A stretch of 64,000 nt of DNA from assembly GCA_963711095.1 (NCBI GenBank), contig CAVQCX010000007.1, positions 62,001 through 126,000 of the forward strand. The letters are read 5' to 3'. The notes under the pieces are model-generated. The model had not been told where the DNA came from. It saw only the letters and a program-made list of their open reading frames with translations, and ran no database searches. The DNA comes from CAVQCX01 sp963711095. GTDB taxonomy: Bacteria > Pseudomonadota > Gammaproteobacteria > Chromatiales > Chromatiaceae. Made by a program: the position numbers and the translations under genes. Of this stretch, positions 14,864 through 27,234 are shown piece by piece; the first letter of the stretch is position 1, and the number at the start of each line of letters is the position of its first letter.

Positions 14864-17606
14864 TCAGACCTCCTGGGTCCTGAGCAGGAGTCGCCCGAGC
14901 AGAAAGTATCCCAGGGCGAACAGCCCGAGCACCAGGTAGTCGGGGATCAGGTCGCCGGCCGCCAGGCCCTTGGTGAAGGTGCCGATGCTCACGTGATGGA
15001 ACCAGGCGCTCGGGAAACCGTAGCCCATGACCCGCGCACCCCCGCCCAGGGAGGACAGGGGCGAGAGGAAGCCCGAGAACAGGATGGTCGGCAGGGCGCT
15101 GATGATGGCGGTGCCGAACACCGCGGCGATCTGGCTGCGCACGAAGGTCGACATCAGCAGCCCCAGGCCGGTGCTGGCGATGACGAACAGCAGGGCGCCC
15201 AGGCTGAGGGCGAGAAAGCTGCCCTTGACCGGCACCCCGAACAGCCCCAGAGCCAGGGCCACCAGGGTCGCATAGTTGATCAGGGAGACACCGACGTAGG
15301 GCAGCTGCTTGCCGAGCAGGAACTCGGTGCCGGTGACCGGGGTGGCATACAGGTTGGTGATGGAGCCGAGCTCCTTCTCCCGCACCACGCCCACCGCGGT
15401 CATGGTCGAGGGGATCAGAATCAGCAGCAGCATGGCGATGCCGGGGACCATGGCGTAGACGCTGCGGAAGGCCTGGTTGTAGCGAAACCGCGTCTCGATC
15501 GGCACAGGCTCCAGATCGGGGACCATCCCCAGGGTGTGCAGCAGCAGGTCCTGGATATATTGGCGGTGCACCCCCTGGCAGTAGCCGCGGATGGTCTCGG
15601 CGCGGAAGGGCACGGCCCCGTCGATCCAGACCGAAACCTCGGGTGCCCTTCCCTGGATCACCCGCTTGCCGAAATCCGGTGGGATCTCGATGGCCAGGGC
15701 CAGCTCGCCGGAGCGCAGGCGCTGGTCCAGGGCCGCCGCATCCGAAATGGGTTGGCGCTCGCGAAAGTAGCGCGAGGCGGCGAAATGCTCCAGATAGTCG
15801 CGGCTCTCCGGGGTCTGGTCCCGGTCCAAAGCCGCGAACGGAAGCCGTTCCACGTCGAACGAGATGCCGTAGCTCAGACCCAGCATCAGCACCACCGGGC
15901 CGAGCAGCGCGAAGGCCAGCCGGATCGGATCGCGCCACAGCTCCATGGCCTCGCGCCGGGCATAGGCCCAGAGTCGAGCAGGGGAGAAACGGGCCGGACG
16001 GCGCCCCGGTGTGCCGTCGTGGCCGGGGGTGAGCGGCGTTGCGCTCATGGGCGGTTTCTCGCGCTCGCCGGTCTCCGTCTCCAGGTAGCTGATGAACGCC
16101 TGCTCCAGGCTCTGGCTGTCGGTGGCGGCTTTGAGGTCCGCGGGCGTGCCCTGCGCGAGCACGCGCCCAGCGTGCATGAAAGAGATGCGGTCGCAACGCT
16201 CTGCCTCGCTCATGAAGTGGGTCGAAATGAAGATCGTGACACCCTGGTGGCGGGACAGGTCCACCAGCAGCTCCCAGAAATGGTCCCGGGCGAGGGGATC
16301 GACCCCCGAGGTCGGCTCGTCGAGGATCAGCAGGTCCGGGCCGTGGATCACCGCGACCGCCAGGGACAGGCGCTGGCGCACGCCCAGGGGCAGGTCCTCG
16401 GCGCGGCGGTCGAGGTAGGGGCCCAGGCCGAAAGTCTCCACCAGGCCGGAGACGCGGGTGTCGATCTGAGCGCCGGGCACGTGAAACAGCTGGGCGTGCA
16501 GCACCAGATTGTGGCGTACCGTCAGCTCCCGGTAGAGCGAGAAGCTCTGGGACATGAAGCCGACGCGCTTGCGGGTCTGCAGATCGTTCGAGTCGATGGG
16601 TCGGCCGAACAGCCAGGCCTCGCCTTCGCTCGCCGGCAGCAGACCGGTGAGCATGCGCATCGTGGTCGTTTTGCCGCAGCCGTTGGAGCCCAGGAAGCCG
16701 AAAATCTCGCCCCGGCGGATGAGAAAGCTCACCTGTTGCACGGCGGTGAACGCCCCGAAGCGGCGGGTAAGCCGTTGTGCCTCGATGGCCGGTGGGCCGC
16801 CCTCGGCGGGCTGCTCGGGGGGTGCCCGCCGCGGTACGCTCCGCTGGGCCTGGTGCCCGCGCAGCAGCGCGATGAAGGCCTGCTCCAGGGAGGCAGTGCC
16901 GGTTGTCGAGCGCAGCTGGCCGGGGCTGCCTGTGGCGAGCAGCCGCCCGGCGTTCATCGCCACCAGCCAATCGAAACGCTCGGCCTCTTCCATGTAGGCG
17001 GTGGCGATCAGCACGCTCATCGCCGGGTGTTGGGCGCGGATGCGCTCGATCAGCTCCCAGAAACGGCGCCGCGACAGCGGGTCAACTCCCGTGGTCGGCT
17101 CATCCAGGATCAGCAGCTCGGGCTCCTGGATCAGGGCGCAGCACAGGCCAAGCTTCTGCTTCATCCCGCCGGAGAGCTTGTCTACGGCACGCCCGGCGAA
17201 GGGCAGCAGCCCGGTGGCACTCAGCAGATCCTGGATGCGCTCGGCGCGCCGGGCGGGCGACTGGCCGAACAGGCGGGCGAAGAAGTCCAGGTTGTCGTGC
17301 ACCGACAGGGTGCCGTAAAGGTTCCGTCCAAGCCCCTGGGGCATATATGCCACCCGGGTGCACAGGCCGGCCCGAAAGGCGGCGTCCCCGACGTCTCCGC
17401 CGAGGGTGTGTAGCGCGCCCTGCTGGAGTCGGCGCACGCCGGCGACCAGCCCGAGCAGCGTGGATTTGCCGACCCCGTCGGGTCCGATCAGCCCAACCAG
17501 CTGCCGCGCCGGGATGCGTAGGTCCACGGTGTCGAGCGCGACGCCATCGCCGTAGCGGTGGTGCACCTGCGCGAGGCTCGGCCACCCAGTCGCCCGGGCG
17601 CGCCAT
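14864..17606 (-). CDS. rbbA: RbbA-type ABC ATPase/permease fusion, N-terminal frameshift
   Basis: The main frame gives 900 residues: two ABC domains (Walker A GPDGVGKST and GSNGCGKTT; signatures LSGGMKQK and LPLGVRQR; Walker B LLILDEPTTGVDP and LLILDEPTSGVDP) fused to a C-terminal ABC-2 membrane domain, exactly the RbbA architecture (about 910 residues in E. coli). The main frame lacks an ATG and opens at GTG 17566. An ATG at 17606 overlaps the hlyD stop as TGATG and gives MARPGDWVA; dropping one base near 17579 then continues as SLAQVHHRYG into the ABC domain. I infer the true start is 17606 with a 1-nt insertion. Confidence 0.85.
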
Positions 17607-18653
17607 CAGGGCACTCGGGTGTGCAGCCACTCAGGCCAGTCCCGGGCCGGGTCGAGCCGCACATAGCCCAGACCCGGCAGCCCGGTCTTGACCCGAGACT
17701 CGTGCTGCTTGAGCAGGCGCGGATCGATCCGCGCCTTGATGCGAAACACCAGCTTCTCTCGCTCGCTACGGGTCTCGACCTGCTTGGGGGTGAACTGCGC
17801 CCTTGGGGCAACGAACGTGACCTTGGCGGGGATCACGTATTCCGGGGCGGCGTCCAGCACGATGCGCACCTCCGCCCCTAAGGCCACCCGGCCGGCGAGC
17901 GTCTCGGGCAGGAAAAGGACCATGTAAACGTCGCTGAGATCGAGCAGAGTCAGCACCTTCTGCCCCGCCGCCAGCACCTCGCCGGGCTCGGCCAGCCGGT
18001 AGAGCACGCGGCCCCGCCGGGGGGCCCTGCAGCTCGGCGTCGGCCAGATCGACGCGCACCCGGTCCACACCGGCCTGGGCGGCCTCGATCGCGGCTGCCG
18101 CCTGCTCGACCTGGGCCCGGGCGGCGTCCAGGGTGGCCGCTGCGCTGCGCACCTGGGTGCGGGTGCGATCGAGCTGCTCCTCGGAGACGTGGCCCTGAGT
18201 GATGAGCTTGCTGGTGCGAGCCAGCTCGCGACGGGCAAAACCGAGCTCGCTGTCGCGCTGGGCAACCAGGGCCTGGGCGCTGGCGCGCTGCTTGTCGGCC
18301 TGTAGCAGCTGCGCCTGGGCGAGCCGCACCTGGGCGTTCAGTGAAGCAGTATCCATGCGTGCCAGGATCTGCCCGGCCTCGACCGTGTCGCCCTCCTGGG
18401 CCAGTACCTCTAGCAGCCGCCCCGGCAGTTTGGTGGCCACGTTGACCTCCACGGCCTCGATGCGCCCGTTGCTGACGGCGAATCCGGGCGGGGCCCGCTC
18501 GGGCTCGATCCAGGATCTCAGACGATTCAGCGCGCCGCGGATCGCCGCGCCCTCCCCGGCAGGTCGGTCGGCGGCGAGGTAGAGCCCCACTACGGTTGCC
18601 GCCGTCAAGCCGACCGCGAGCGAGGTAACCGCCAGGCGGGAGGCTCTGTTCAT
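17606..18653 (-). CDS. HlyD-family periplasmic adaptor, frameshifted
   Basis: The N-terminal frame (from ATG 18653) has a membrane anchor (MNRASRLAVTSLAVGLTAAT), the lipoyl-like half EVNVATKLPGRLLEVLAQEG and a long coiled coil. At about 18012-18022, in a run of six C on the coding strand, the frame is lost. The next frame resumes as GRVLYRLAEPGEVLAAGQKV with the second lipoyl half and a beta-barrel, ending at 17606. One extra base explains it; the joined length is about 348 residues, normal for the family. It connects the RbbA/YhhJ pump to the outer membrane. A mobile element directly abuts the start codon and leaves no Shine-Dalgarno. Confidence 0.82.
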
Positions 18654-18890
18654 CCTAGAAGCGGCAGTTGAACGGCCGCCGGAGTGCGTGCCGCGTGGTG
18701 TCTGGCAAGGCATGACGAGGCGGAATAGTCATTCTATTCCAACGAGTTATAACGCAGCCAGGCGCCGCGCGGTGCGTGCCCTGGTGGTTGTAGCGGCCAT
18801 CACCCCGTGGGTGAGTACCAAGTTTGTCCAGAACCATAGTTCAAGCAATCACTCGATCGCTACGCGGAGCGGTCAACTGCTGTTTCTAGG
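18654..18890 (+). mobile_element. MITE-like repeat, copy 2 (237 bp, TSD TTCAT)
   Basis: A 237-bp element with terminal inverted repeats: left CCTAGAAGCGGCAGTTGAAC, right end complement CCTAGAAACAGCAGTTGACC. It is flanked by perfect 5-bp duplications TTCAT at 18649-18653 and 18891-18895. The two arms are roughly complementary along their length and meet at the hairpin GGAATAG/CTATTCC, a snap-back MITE. It has no coding capacity. The left duplication contains the complement of the hlyD start codon. It fills most of the gap 18654-18973. Confidence 0.85.
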
Positions 18891-18973
18891 TTCATGGGTG
18901 GTCGCTCCAATGGTCCGTCGGTCGCCGCGGGTCGGCGGCCTGGGCCGGGTCCGGCCGGAGGCGCCAGGGGGTC

Positions 18974-20729
18974 TCAGATGTTCTCCCAGAGCCCGTCGAA
19001 GCCGGCGTCCTGCGCGGGCGTGCCCCCAGGGGTCGACACCGGCCCCGAGCGTTTCTCCACGACGTATTCGAACAGCGCCGCCACGCCCGTGCTCTCGAGC
19101 ATGCGGGTCAACCGGCAGGTCTCCTCCCGGCCGCGGCGGGAGATCAGTATCTTGGGTCGGAACAGGTGCTCGAGGAAGCCTGGTGCGATCAGGGCTGCGG
19201 CGCGGCTGAGCTCCGGTGCCTCGGGCACCAGGAAGCCTTCGACGAAATCGCCGCATCGCCCCTCGGCGCTGCACACGCGCATCAGCACCGGCTCGGCGGC
19301 GCTGGCGCACGACTGGATGCCGAACTCCACGGTATCCCCGTGCTTGGCCCGCATCCATCGGATAAGCCCCAGTGACCAGCCGGACGCCTCAGCCCGCTCG
19401 CCGGTCTCCCGGACGGCGATCAGATTGCCGATCTTCAATTTGACCCGGTTGTTGCCGCGCCATTCGAGGCGGAAGCCCCCGGAGCTCGCATCGAGCACCC
19501 GGCAGCGGTACGCTTCGAAGTCCACATGGAGCTGGGTGGTGCTGGCCCAGGCCGCCCCGACACGGGCTTCCAGCGTGACATCGTGCTCCAGGCTGAAACC
19601 GGGCTGCTCCTCGTCGTGCTCGGGCGCGGGATCTGTGCGCGGGGGCCCGCCGAGGGCCTGATGGGCGTCGCGCAGACCGAGCACTATCTCGACGTAGCCG
19701 TCGCGCAGGCTGCGCTCAAAGCGGCGCTCGGCCATCATGCCCCAGCTCTGCATCAACCGCTGCAGGAGATCAACGTTCATCGCGCGCGGCAGGTCGACGG
19801 GGTGCTGCACATGGCCCTGGTCGCTCTGCTGCAGGCGGGCCAGCTGACGGCGCAGCAGCGCACCCAGCGCGGTGGTGTCCAGCACCCAGGCCATGCGCTC
19901 GTTGCGCCCCGAGTGGAGCTTCCAGGTAGTTGGGCTGCTGATCACTGTCGAGCTGCACCGCAAACAGCCCCTGGGGCTGGCTGGAGCGGTCCGCGATGGG
20001 GGCGAGCCGGCAGTGGGGAGACAGCCGCTCGAGGGCCGTGTAGACCGTGAGCACCTCTCCAGGGCGCAGCCGATAGGGGGCTGCCAGCGCCAGCAGCAGC
20101 ACCTGCTTATAGGCCTCCTCGGCGGTATTCTTCTCGATCAGACTGTAGTGCCGATCCGCAATCGGGCGGTTGACGCACCGAATGTCTTCGGCGAGCTGAT
20201 ACAGGTGATGGATCTCGCGCCAGGTGTTCTCGGGATAGGGGGCGTAGACCTGATAGCAGTGCAGCAGGATCTGCCCCATGTGGTGCAGCGCCCGGTGCAG
20301 GGGCACGCACAGTTGGGCGGTCTGGAACAGCCAGCGATGGCCGGAACGCTGGCTCAGCAGATCTTGGAGCACCAGCTTGTAGCCGAGGGCCATCTCTTCC
20401 TGGAGCGCGCGGGTGAGGGCGGCAATCTGGCCCTCGCGCTTGGGCAGCGGGAAGGTCTCGTTGACGAACTGCTTTTCCAGATGCTCGGAAAGGCTTCGCA
20501 CCGGGTCGCGCACTGTCTCCATGAACTGGAGCCGCGTGCCGGGGGCAGTGTCGAGGCGATTGACCTCGGTGAGTGCCCGAAACACCGCCTTGGTGGCCTC
20601 GCCCAGGTTGGCCATGGGTAGCTGGCTGATCCATGCCTGTACCCGCTTGGGGTCCGTATCGAACGACCGCTCCGTCGGTCTGCTGCGCGGTGGGAAGGGG
20701 ACAACCGAGACGTTCGAAATATCTGGCAT
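18974..20729 (-). CDS. PilZ-like domain protein, paralogue A, frameshifted
   Basis: Two frames together align end to end with the intact neighbour at 20993-22723. The first starts MPDISNVSVVPFPPRSRPTE and runs to DQQPNYLE. One extra A at about 19920 then shifts it, and the second frame continues as LHSGRNERMAWVLDTTALG to the stop at 18974. The joined protein is about 585 residues. The N-terminal 330 residues are helical with the conserved YAPYPENTWREIHHL. The C-terminal part has CRVLDASSGGFRLEW...KIGNLIAVRE, resembling a PilZ beta-barrel, though the RxxxR c-di-GMP motif is not clear. The function is unknown; a signalling role is inferred. Confidence 0.7.
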
Positions 20730-20992
20730 GTCAAGGTCGCTGGTGCTGGAGCCACCCGTTCCGCCCTGATGGGCTTCCGTGCCTTCTAGCATGCTGGGAC
20801 GCGCCGGTCAAAGGTGGTCCGGGCGGCGCGCTGCGGAAAGGCCGTTCGGGATGGGGCGCTCGGCGGCGGTTGGCAAGGGGCCCGCGTACCGCCCACTGCA
20901 AGCGCTCGGGTTGAAGGTGATCGGGGGCGAAGCTGTCGGTTGTTGCCGTGTGACGGCAGGCGCTTGGCAACAAGCGCCTGCCCGACGCCGCG

Positions 20993-22723
20993 TCAGAGCA
21001 GATCCGAGAAGTTCTCGAAGCTGGTCTCCTGGTCCACGGTTGCAGGGCTCGCCTGGGGCGCGGGCTCCGTGATTTGCTCGTATTCGAACTGGGCCAGCAC
21101 GCCGGTGCTCTCGATCAGACGGGTCAGCTTGAGCGCCTGCTGCATGCCCTGACACAGTACCAGCACCTCCGGGTGGCCGAAGTGCTCCAGGAAACCGGGG
21201 GCCAGCAGGCTGGGCGGGGTCGCGGACTCCGCCGGGTCCAGCAGCCGGAAGCCCTCCACCGGTCGGCCCGAGCCCTGTCCCGCGACCAGCGGCTGGATCA
21301 GCACCGCCTCGGGCCGGCCCGGGAGCAGCTGCACACCGAACTGGACTGCGTCCGCGGTCTGTTTGGCGCGCAGCCAGCGCACCACCCCGAGCGTCCATTC
21401 CCACTTGCCCTGGGCGGGGCTCGGGCGCCGCAGCGCGATCAGGTTTCCGATGCTCAGCTTTAGCCGGCTGTTGCCGTGCCACTGCAGCCTGAGCCCGGCG
21501 GGAGTCTCATCCCGGATGACGCAGAGAAAGCTCTCGGCCTGATCTCTGCCCTGATGCGCGGAGGCCGCCCAATTGGCCCCCGCGTCGTCCTCCAGAGTTA
21601 GCTCGAGCCCGTCGTAGCCCGGCTCGGATTCATCGGGCTCCGCGCCGGGGGTGGTCAGGGCGCGGTGTGCGCCGCTGAAGCCCAGCACAACCTCGATCTG
21701 ACCTTCCTGGTGATGCCGGTCGGTGCTGCGCTCGGTCATGAGCCCCCAGCTTCGCATCAACCGTCCGAGCAGATCCGCGCTAAGGCCGCGCGGCTTCCCA
21801 GGGCTGTCGCTGGTGCCGTCCCGCAGGCGCGCGGCTTGCTGGCGAAGCAGGGTCCCGAGCTCCGCGGTGTCGAGCACCCAGGAAGTCTGCCCGGCGTGGC
21901 GGGATTTCAGCTCCAGGTAGGTGGGCTGCTGATCGGTATCGGGCTGAATGCCGAACAGTCCCTGGAGCTCGTGGTCCGCCTCCGAGATCCGCGACAGGCG
22001 GCAATAGGAGGCCCAGCTCTCCAGGGCCTCGTATACGCCTGTGCATTCACCCGGACGTAGCCGGTAGGGTGAGGCCAGGGCGAACAGCAGGATCTGCTTG
22101 TAGGCCTCTTCCGCGGTCGAGCGCTTGATCCTCGTGTACTGGGTGTCCGGGATCTTGCGATCGACGCAGCCGACCGCAGATGCGACCTCGAACAGGTGGT
22201 GGATCTCACGCCAGGTGTTCTCCGGGTAGGGGGCATAGATCTGGTAGCAGCGCAGCAGGATTTGCCCCATGTAGCGAAGCGTCCGATGCACCGCAGTGCA
22301 GACCAACGGTCGCTCGGTGAATCGCCGGAGCAGCGACGGCGCGGCAGCCAGCAGGTCGTGCAGGACCAGCTTGTAGCCGGTGGCCATGGCCGCCTGGAAC
22401 TTCTGATTCAGCGAAGCGATGCGGTATTGCAGGGTCGGGAGGGGAAAGGAGGCCGCAATGTAGCGACTTTCGAGCTCGTTCGAGATGTATCCGACCGGCT
22501 GGCGCATCTGCTCGAGGAAAGCGAACCGCTGCTTGGGCGGGATGTCCAGTCGGTTGACCTCCTTGAGGGCGTTGTAGATCTGACGGCCGGATTGCTTGAC
22601 GCTCGCCATGGGCAGGGATTCTACCCAGCGCTTGACGCTGGCTGGTCGGGTGTCGAAAGAGGTCCCGCTCGGTTTGCTCCGCACGGGCAGGGGGAGGACC
22701 GAGATCTTGACGGGATCGTCCAT
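20993..22723 (-). CDS. PilZ-like domain protein, paralogue B
   Basis: A 576-residue intact paralogue of the upstream-reading neighbour. It starts MDDPVKISVLPLPVRSKPSG and shares FDT.P..V..W..SLPMA, EVNRLD, YAPYPENTWREIHHL and EEAYKQ(I/V)LL.ALA.PYRLRPGE. The C-terminal region has FLCVIRDETPAGLRLQWHGN followed by RLKLSIGNLIALRR, PilZ-like in pattern. The ATG at 22723 is chosen because it lines up with the paralogue start; 69 upstream codons look non-coding. The gene runs divergently from the suf operon. It is probably cytoplasmic, with no signal peptide or membrane helices. Confidence 0.75.
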   Translation of the reverse strand: MDDPVKISVLPLPVRSKPSGTSFDTRPASVKRWVESLPMASVKQSGRQIYNALKEVNRLDIPPKQRFAFLEQMRQPVGYISNELESRYIAASFPLPTLQYRIASLNQKFQAAMATGYKLVLHDLLAAAPSLLRRFTERPLVCTAVHRTLRYMGQILLRCYQIYAPYPENTWREIHHLFEVASAVGCVDRKIPDTQYTRIKRSTAEEAYKQILLFALASPYRLRPGECTGVYEALESWASYCRLSRISEADHELQGLFGIQPDTDQQPTYLELKSRHAGQTSWVLDTAELGTLLRQQAARLRDGTSDSPGKPRGLSADLLGRLMRSWGLMTERSTDRHHQEGQIEVVLGFSGAHRALTTPGAEPDESEPGYDGLELTLEDDAGANWAASAHQGRDQAESFLCVIRDETPAGLRLQWHGNSRLKLSIGNLIALRRPSPAQGKWEWTLGVVRWLRAKQTADAVQFGVQLLPGRPEAVLIQPLVAGQGSGRPVEGFRLLDPAESATPPSLLAPGFLEHFGHPEVLVLCQGMQQALKLTRLIESTGVLAQFEYEQITEPAPQASPATVDQETSFENFSDLL

Positions 22724-22968
22724 GGCGGGTCGTGCGGATGCTCCTGAGCTGGCGGGCGAGCACTGTATGCCCGCTTCCGCCATCAATTTGTAGCACGGGC
22801 CGCCGCGCCGGTCAAAACGCAAGCAGCGGGTGGCGAGCCGGCGGCTCGGGCCAGGGCTACCGGGGGAGGGCCGTGAGCCCATGCACAGGGTCCGCAGCAG
22901 CGGCGCAGGGCAGGGTGAGCGCCCTGACAATGGCCGGGCACAGGGCTATTTCCCCAGTAACCGGGGCG

Positions 22969-22996
22969 TTGAAAGGGGGTGTGGCGGCCCTATACC
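22969..22996 (+). promoter_or_regulatory. Candidate sigma-70 promoter of the suf operon
   Basis: TTGAAA (22969-22974) and TATACC (22991-22996) are separated by 16 nt, placing transcription start near 23003 and about 37 nt ahead of sufB. It lies in the 316-bp divergent region between paralogue B and sufB, which holds no gene. Confidence 0.5.
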
Positions 22997-23021
22997 ATAA
23001 CCAAGTAGAATACTCGGAAAT
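22997..23021 (+). promoter_or_regulatory. IscR-like (type 1) operator
   Basis: The 25-bp window beginning ATAACC and ending TACTCGGAAAT matches about 17 of 25 positions of the gammaproteobacterial IscR type 1 palindrome (as I recall it, ATACYYGACT-RAWW-TAGTCRRGTAT). It overlaps the predicted transcription start, where a bound Fe-S regulator would repress. No regulator gene is present in this window. Confidence 0.45.
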
Positions 23022-23039
23022 TACCAAGAGGTGGGATCG

Positions 23040-24485
<1,446 letters not shown>

Positions 24486-24712
24486 GCCGCGACCGTGGGT
24501 CCAGTGGGACCGACGCAGCGCGGCGAACGCCCGGCCAGGATGGCCGGGCCGGGGCTTGGCGAAGCCTCAGCAGTGGCGCCATGGATGGTGGATGGCAGGT
24601 GCAGGACGAGCCCGGTCCGCGACGAGCCCCTGAACGGCTCCGCCCGAGCTCCGCGAGGTCTGAGTAGGCGGGCCCCAGCCCGTCAGCCGTTTTTTGAGAT
24701 GAGGTCAAGAGC

Positions 24713-25461
<749 letters not shown>

Positions 25462-25465
<4 letters not shown>

Positions 25466-26805
25466 GCGCCGACAGCCCCGTGGTGGAACGGTTTCAGGCG
25501 CTGGTGGCGCGCCAGCTGGCCGCTCGGCCCGGCGGCGGGCCGGAGTGGCTGGAGGCCCAGCGCAACGCCGCCGCGCAGCGCTTGGCCGAGCTCGGTATGC
25601 CCGAGCGCCGCCAGGAGGCCTGGCGCTACACCAGCGTCGAGCCGTTGCTCGGGCACCGGTTCGAGCCGCCGCCCGAGGCGGAGTCGCGGCCCGGCCTCGC
25701 GCAGATCCAGTCGCTGCTGCTGGCGGAAACCGAAGGCACGCGCCTGGTGTTCGTCAATGGCCGGTATGCGCCCGAGCTCTGCAGCCTGGAGCGCGCGGGC
25801 GCGGTGCGCCTGGGCAGCCTGCGCGACGCGTTGCGGGAGGGTGCCGGCGAGCGCGCGCGGCTGCTCGGCAGCCTGGCCGGCCCCGGCGAGCACGCCTTCA
25901 GCGCTCTCAACGCGGTGCTCGCCCACGACGGGGCCCTGGTGCACATCCCGGAGGGGGTCTGTCTGGAGCAGCCAATCGAGCTCCTGCACCTGTCGGTTCC
26001 CACCACCGGCCCCTGTGTGACGCAGCCCCGCCACCTGGTGCTGGTGGAGCCGGGGGCCCGCGCGCGGCTGGTCGAGCGCTTCGTTGCCCTCGGCGAGCCG
26101 CTCTATTTCAACAACCTGGTCAGCGAGATCCTGCTCGGTGAGTCGGCCGAGCTGGAGCACGAGCGCCTGCAGTCCGAGAGTCCCCATGCCTTCCATATCT
26201 CGGTGGTGCACCTGGCACTGGCCGCAGGCAGCCGCTACCACGGCGTGGGCGCGGCCCTGGGTGCGGCCTGGTCTCGCACCGAGCACAAGCTGCGCTTCGA
26301 CGGCCCGGGGGCCGAGTCCACCCTGGACGGCCTGTATCTCGCGGGCGACGGCCAGATGGTCGATGTGCATCTGGATGTGCGTCACGCGGCGCCGGGCTGC
26401 ACCAGCCGCGAGAGCTTCCGAGGACTGCTCGACGGACGCGGGCGAGCGGTGTTCGACGCCCGGGTCCGGGTCGAGAGGCGGGCCCAGAAGTCCGATGCAC
26501 AGCTGACCAACGCCAACCTCATGCTGTCGCGCGGTGCCGAGATCGACACCAAGCCCCAGTTGGAGATCTTCGCCGACGACGTGAAGTGCAGCCACGGGAC
26601 CAGCGTCGGGGAGCTCGATGCCGACGCCGTCTTCTATCTGCGCTCCCGGGGCCTGAGCGAGGCCGACGCGCGACGGATGCTGTCGATCGGTTTTGCCCGG
26701 GAGGTGCTGGATGCCTTCCGCGTGCCCGGACTGCGGGATCGGGCGGAGGTACTGCTGGCGCATCGGCTGGGCGCGGGCCCCCAAGGGCAGCACGCAGGAG
26801 ACTGA
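25462..26805 (+). CDS. sufD: Fe-S assembly protein SufD
   Basis: A 447-residue SufD, partner of SufB in the scaffold. Recognisable parts are RRQEAWRYTSVEPLL near the N-terminus and the C-terminal block AQLTNANLMLSRGAEIDTKP followed by KCSHGTSVGELDADAVFYLRSRGL, containing the conserved His in CSHGTS required for cluster assembly. The start ATG overlaps the sufC stop. It is 3 nt from the next gene. Confidence 0.97.
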
Positions 26806-26808
26806 GCC

Positions 26809-27174
26809 ATGTTCGGATCAAAAAAGGTTGCACGAGCGCAGGATGTCCCCCAGGCGCCGGCCATCGACCTTGACGAGCTGCGCGAGCGGGTGATTGCTGC
26901 GCTGCGCCAGGTCGAGGACCCCGAGATCCCGGTGAATCTGTACGATCTCGGGCTGATCTACCGCCTGGAGCTGGACGCCGAAGGGGACGTCGAGCTGGAC
27001 ATGACGCTGACCTCGCCCGGCTGCCCGGTCGCCGGGGGCATGCCCTTGCTGGTCAGCGAGGCCGTCAAGTCGGTGGCAGGGGTCCGTGATGCCCGGGTGC
27101 AGCTGGTGTGGGACCCGCCGTGGACCCAGGAGCGCATGTCCGAGGAGGCCCTGCTCCAGCTCGGGCTGCTATGA
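26809..27174 (+). CDS. sufT: MIP18/DUF59 family Fe-S protein (SufT-like)
   Basis: A 121-residue MIP18-family protein. The core VEDPEIPVNLYDLGLIYRLE, DMTLTSPGCPVAGGMP and VWDPPWTQERMSEEALLQLG is the DUF59 signature, including the conserved Cys in PGCP. SufT-type proteins assist Fe-S maturation, and the position between sufD and the rest of the suf cluster supports this assignment. It starts 3 nt after the sufD stop. Confidence 0.9.
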   Translation: MFGSKKVARAQDVPQAPAIDLDELRERVIAALRQVEDPEIPVNLYDLGLIYRLELDAEGDVELDMTLTSPGCPVAGGMPLLVSEAVKSVAGVRDARVQLVWDPPWTQERMSEEALLQLGLL

Positions 27175-27234
27175 TGCCGGGATTGCGACATCAAGGGCCG
27201 GGCCGGGAGTGCCCCGTCGGGGCATCGAGGGCAT

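Noticed and set aside
14406..17413. Very long frames (854 and 865 codons) on both strands over rbbA
   Set aside because: Both are shadows of the RbbA reading frame in GC-rich DNA; no motifs or family resemblance.
20808..21482. 224-codon minus-strand frame between the two PilZ-like genes
   Set aside because: It overlaps paralogue B in another frame; composition is that of a shadow.
24486..24712. Possible small gene between sufB and sufC
   Set aside because: No frame shows a start with a ribosome site or a plausible peptide; it contains only a GCCCGGCC hairpin and the sufC ribosome site.
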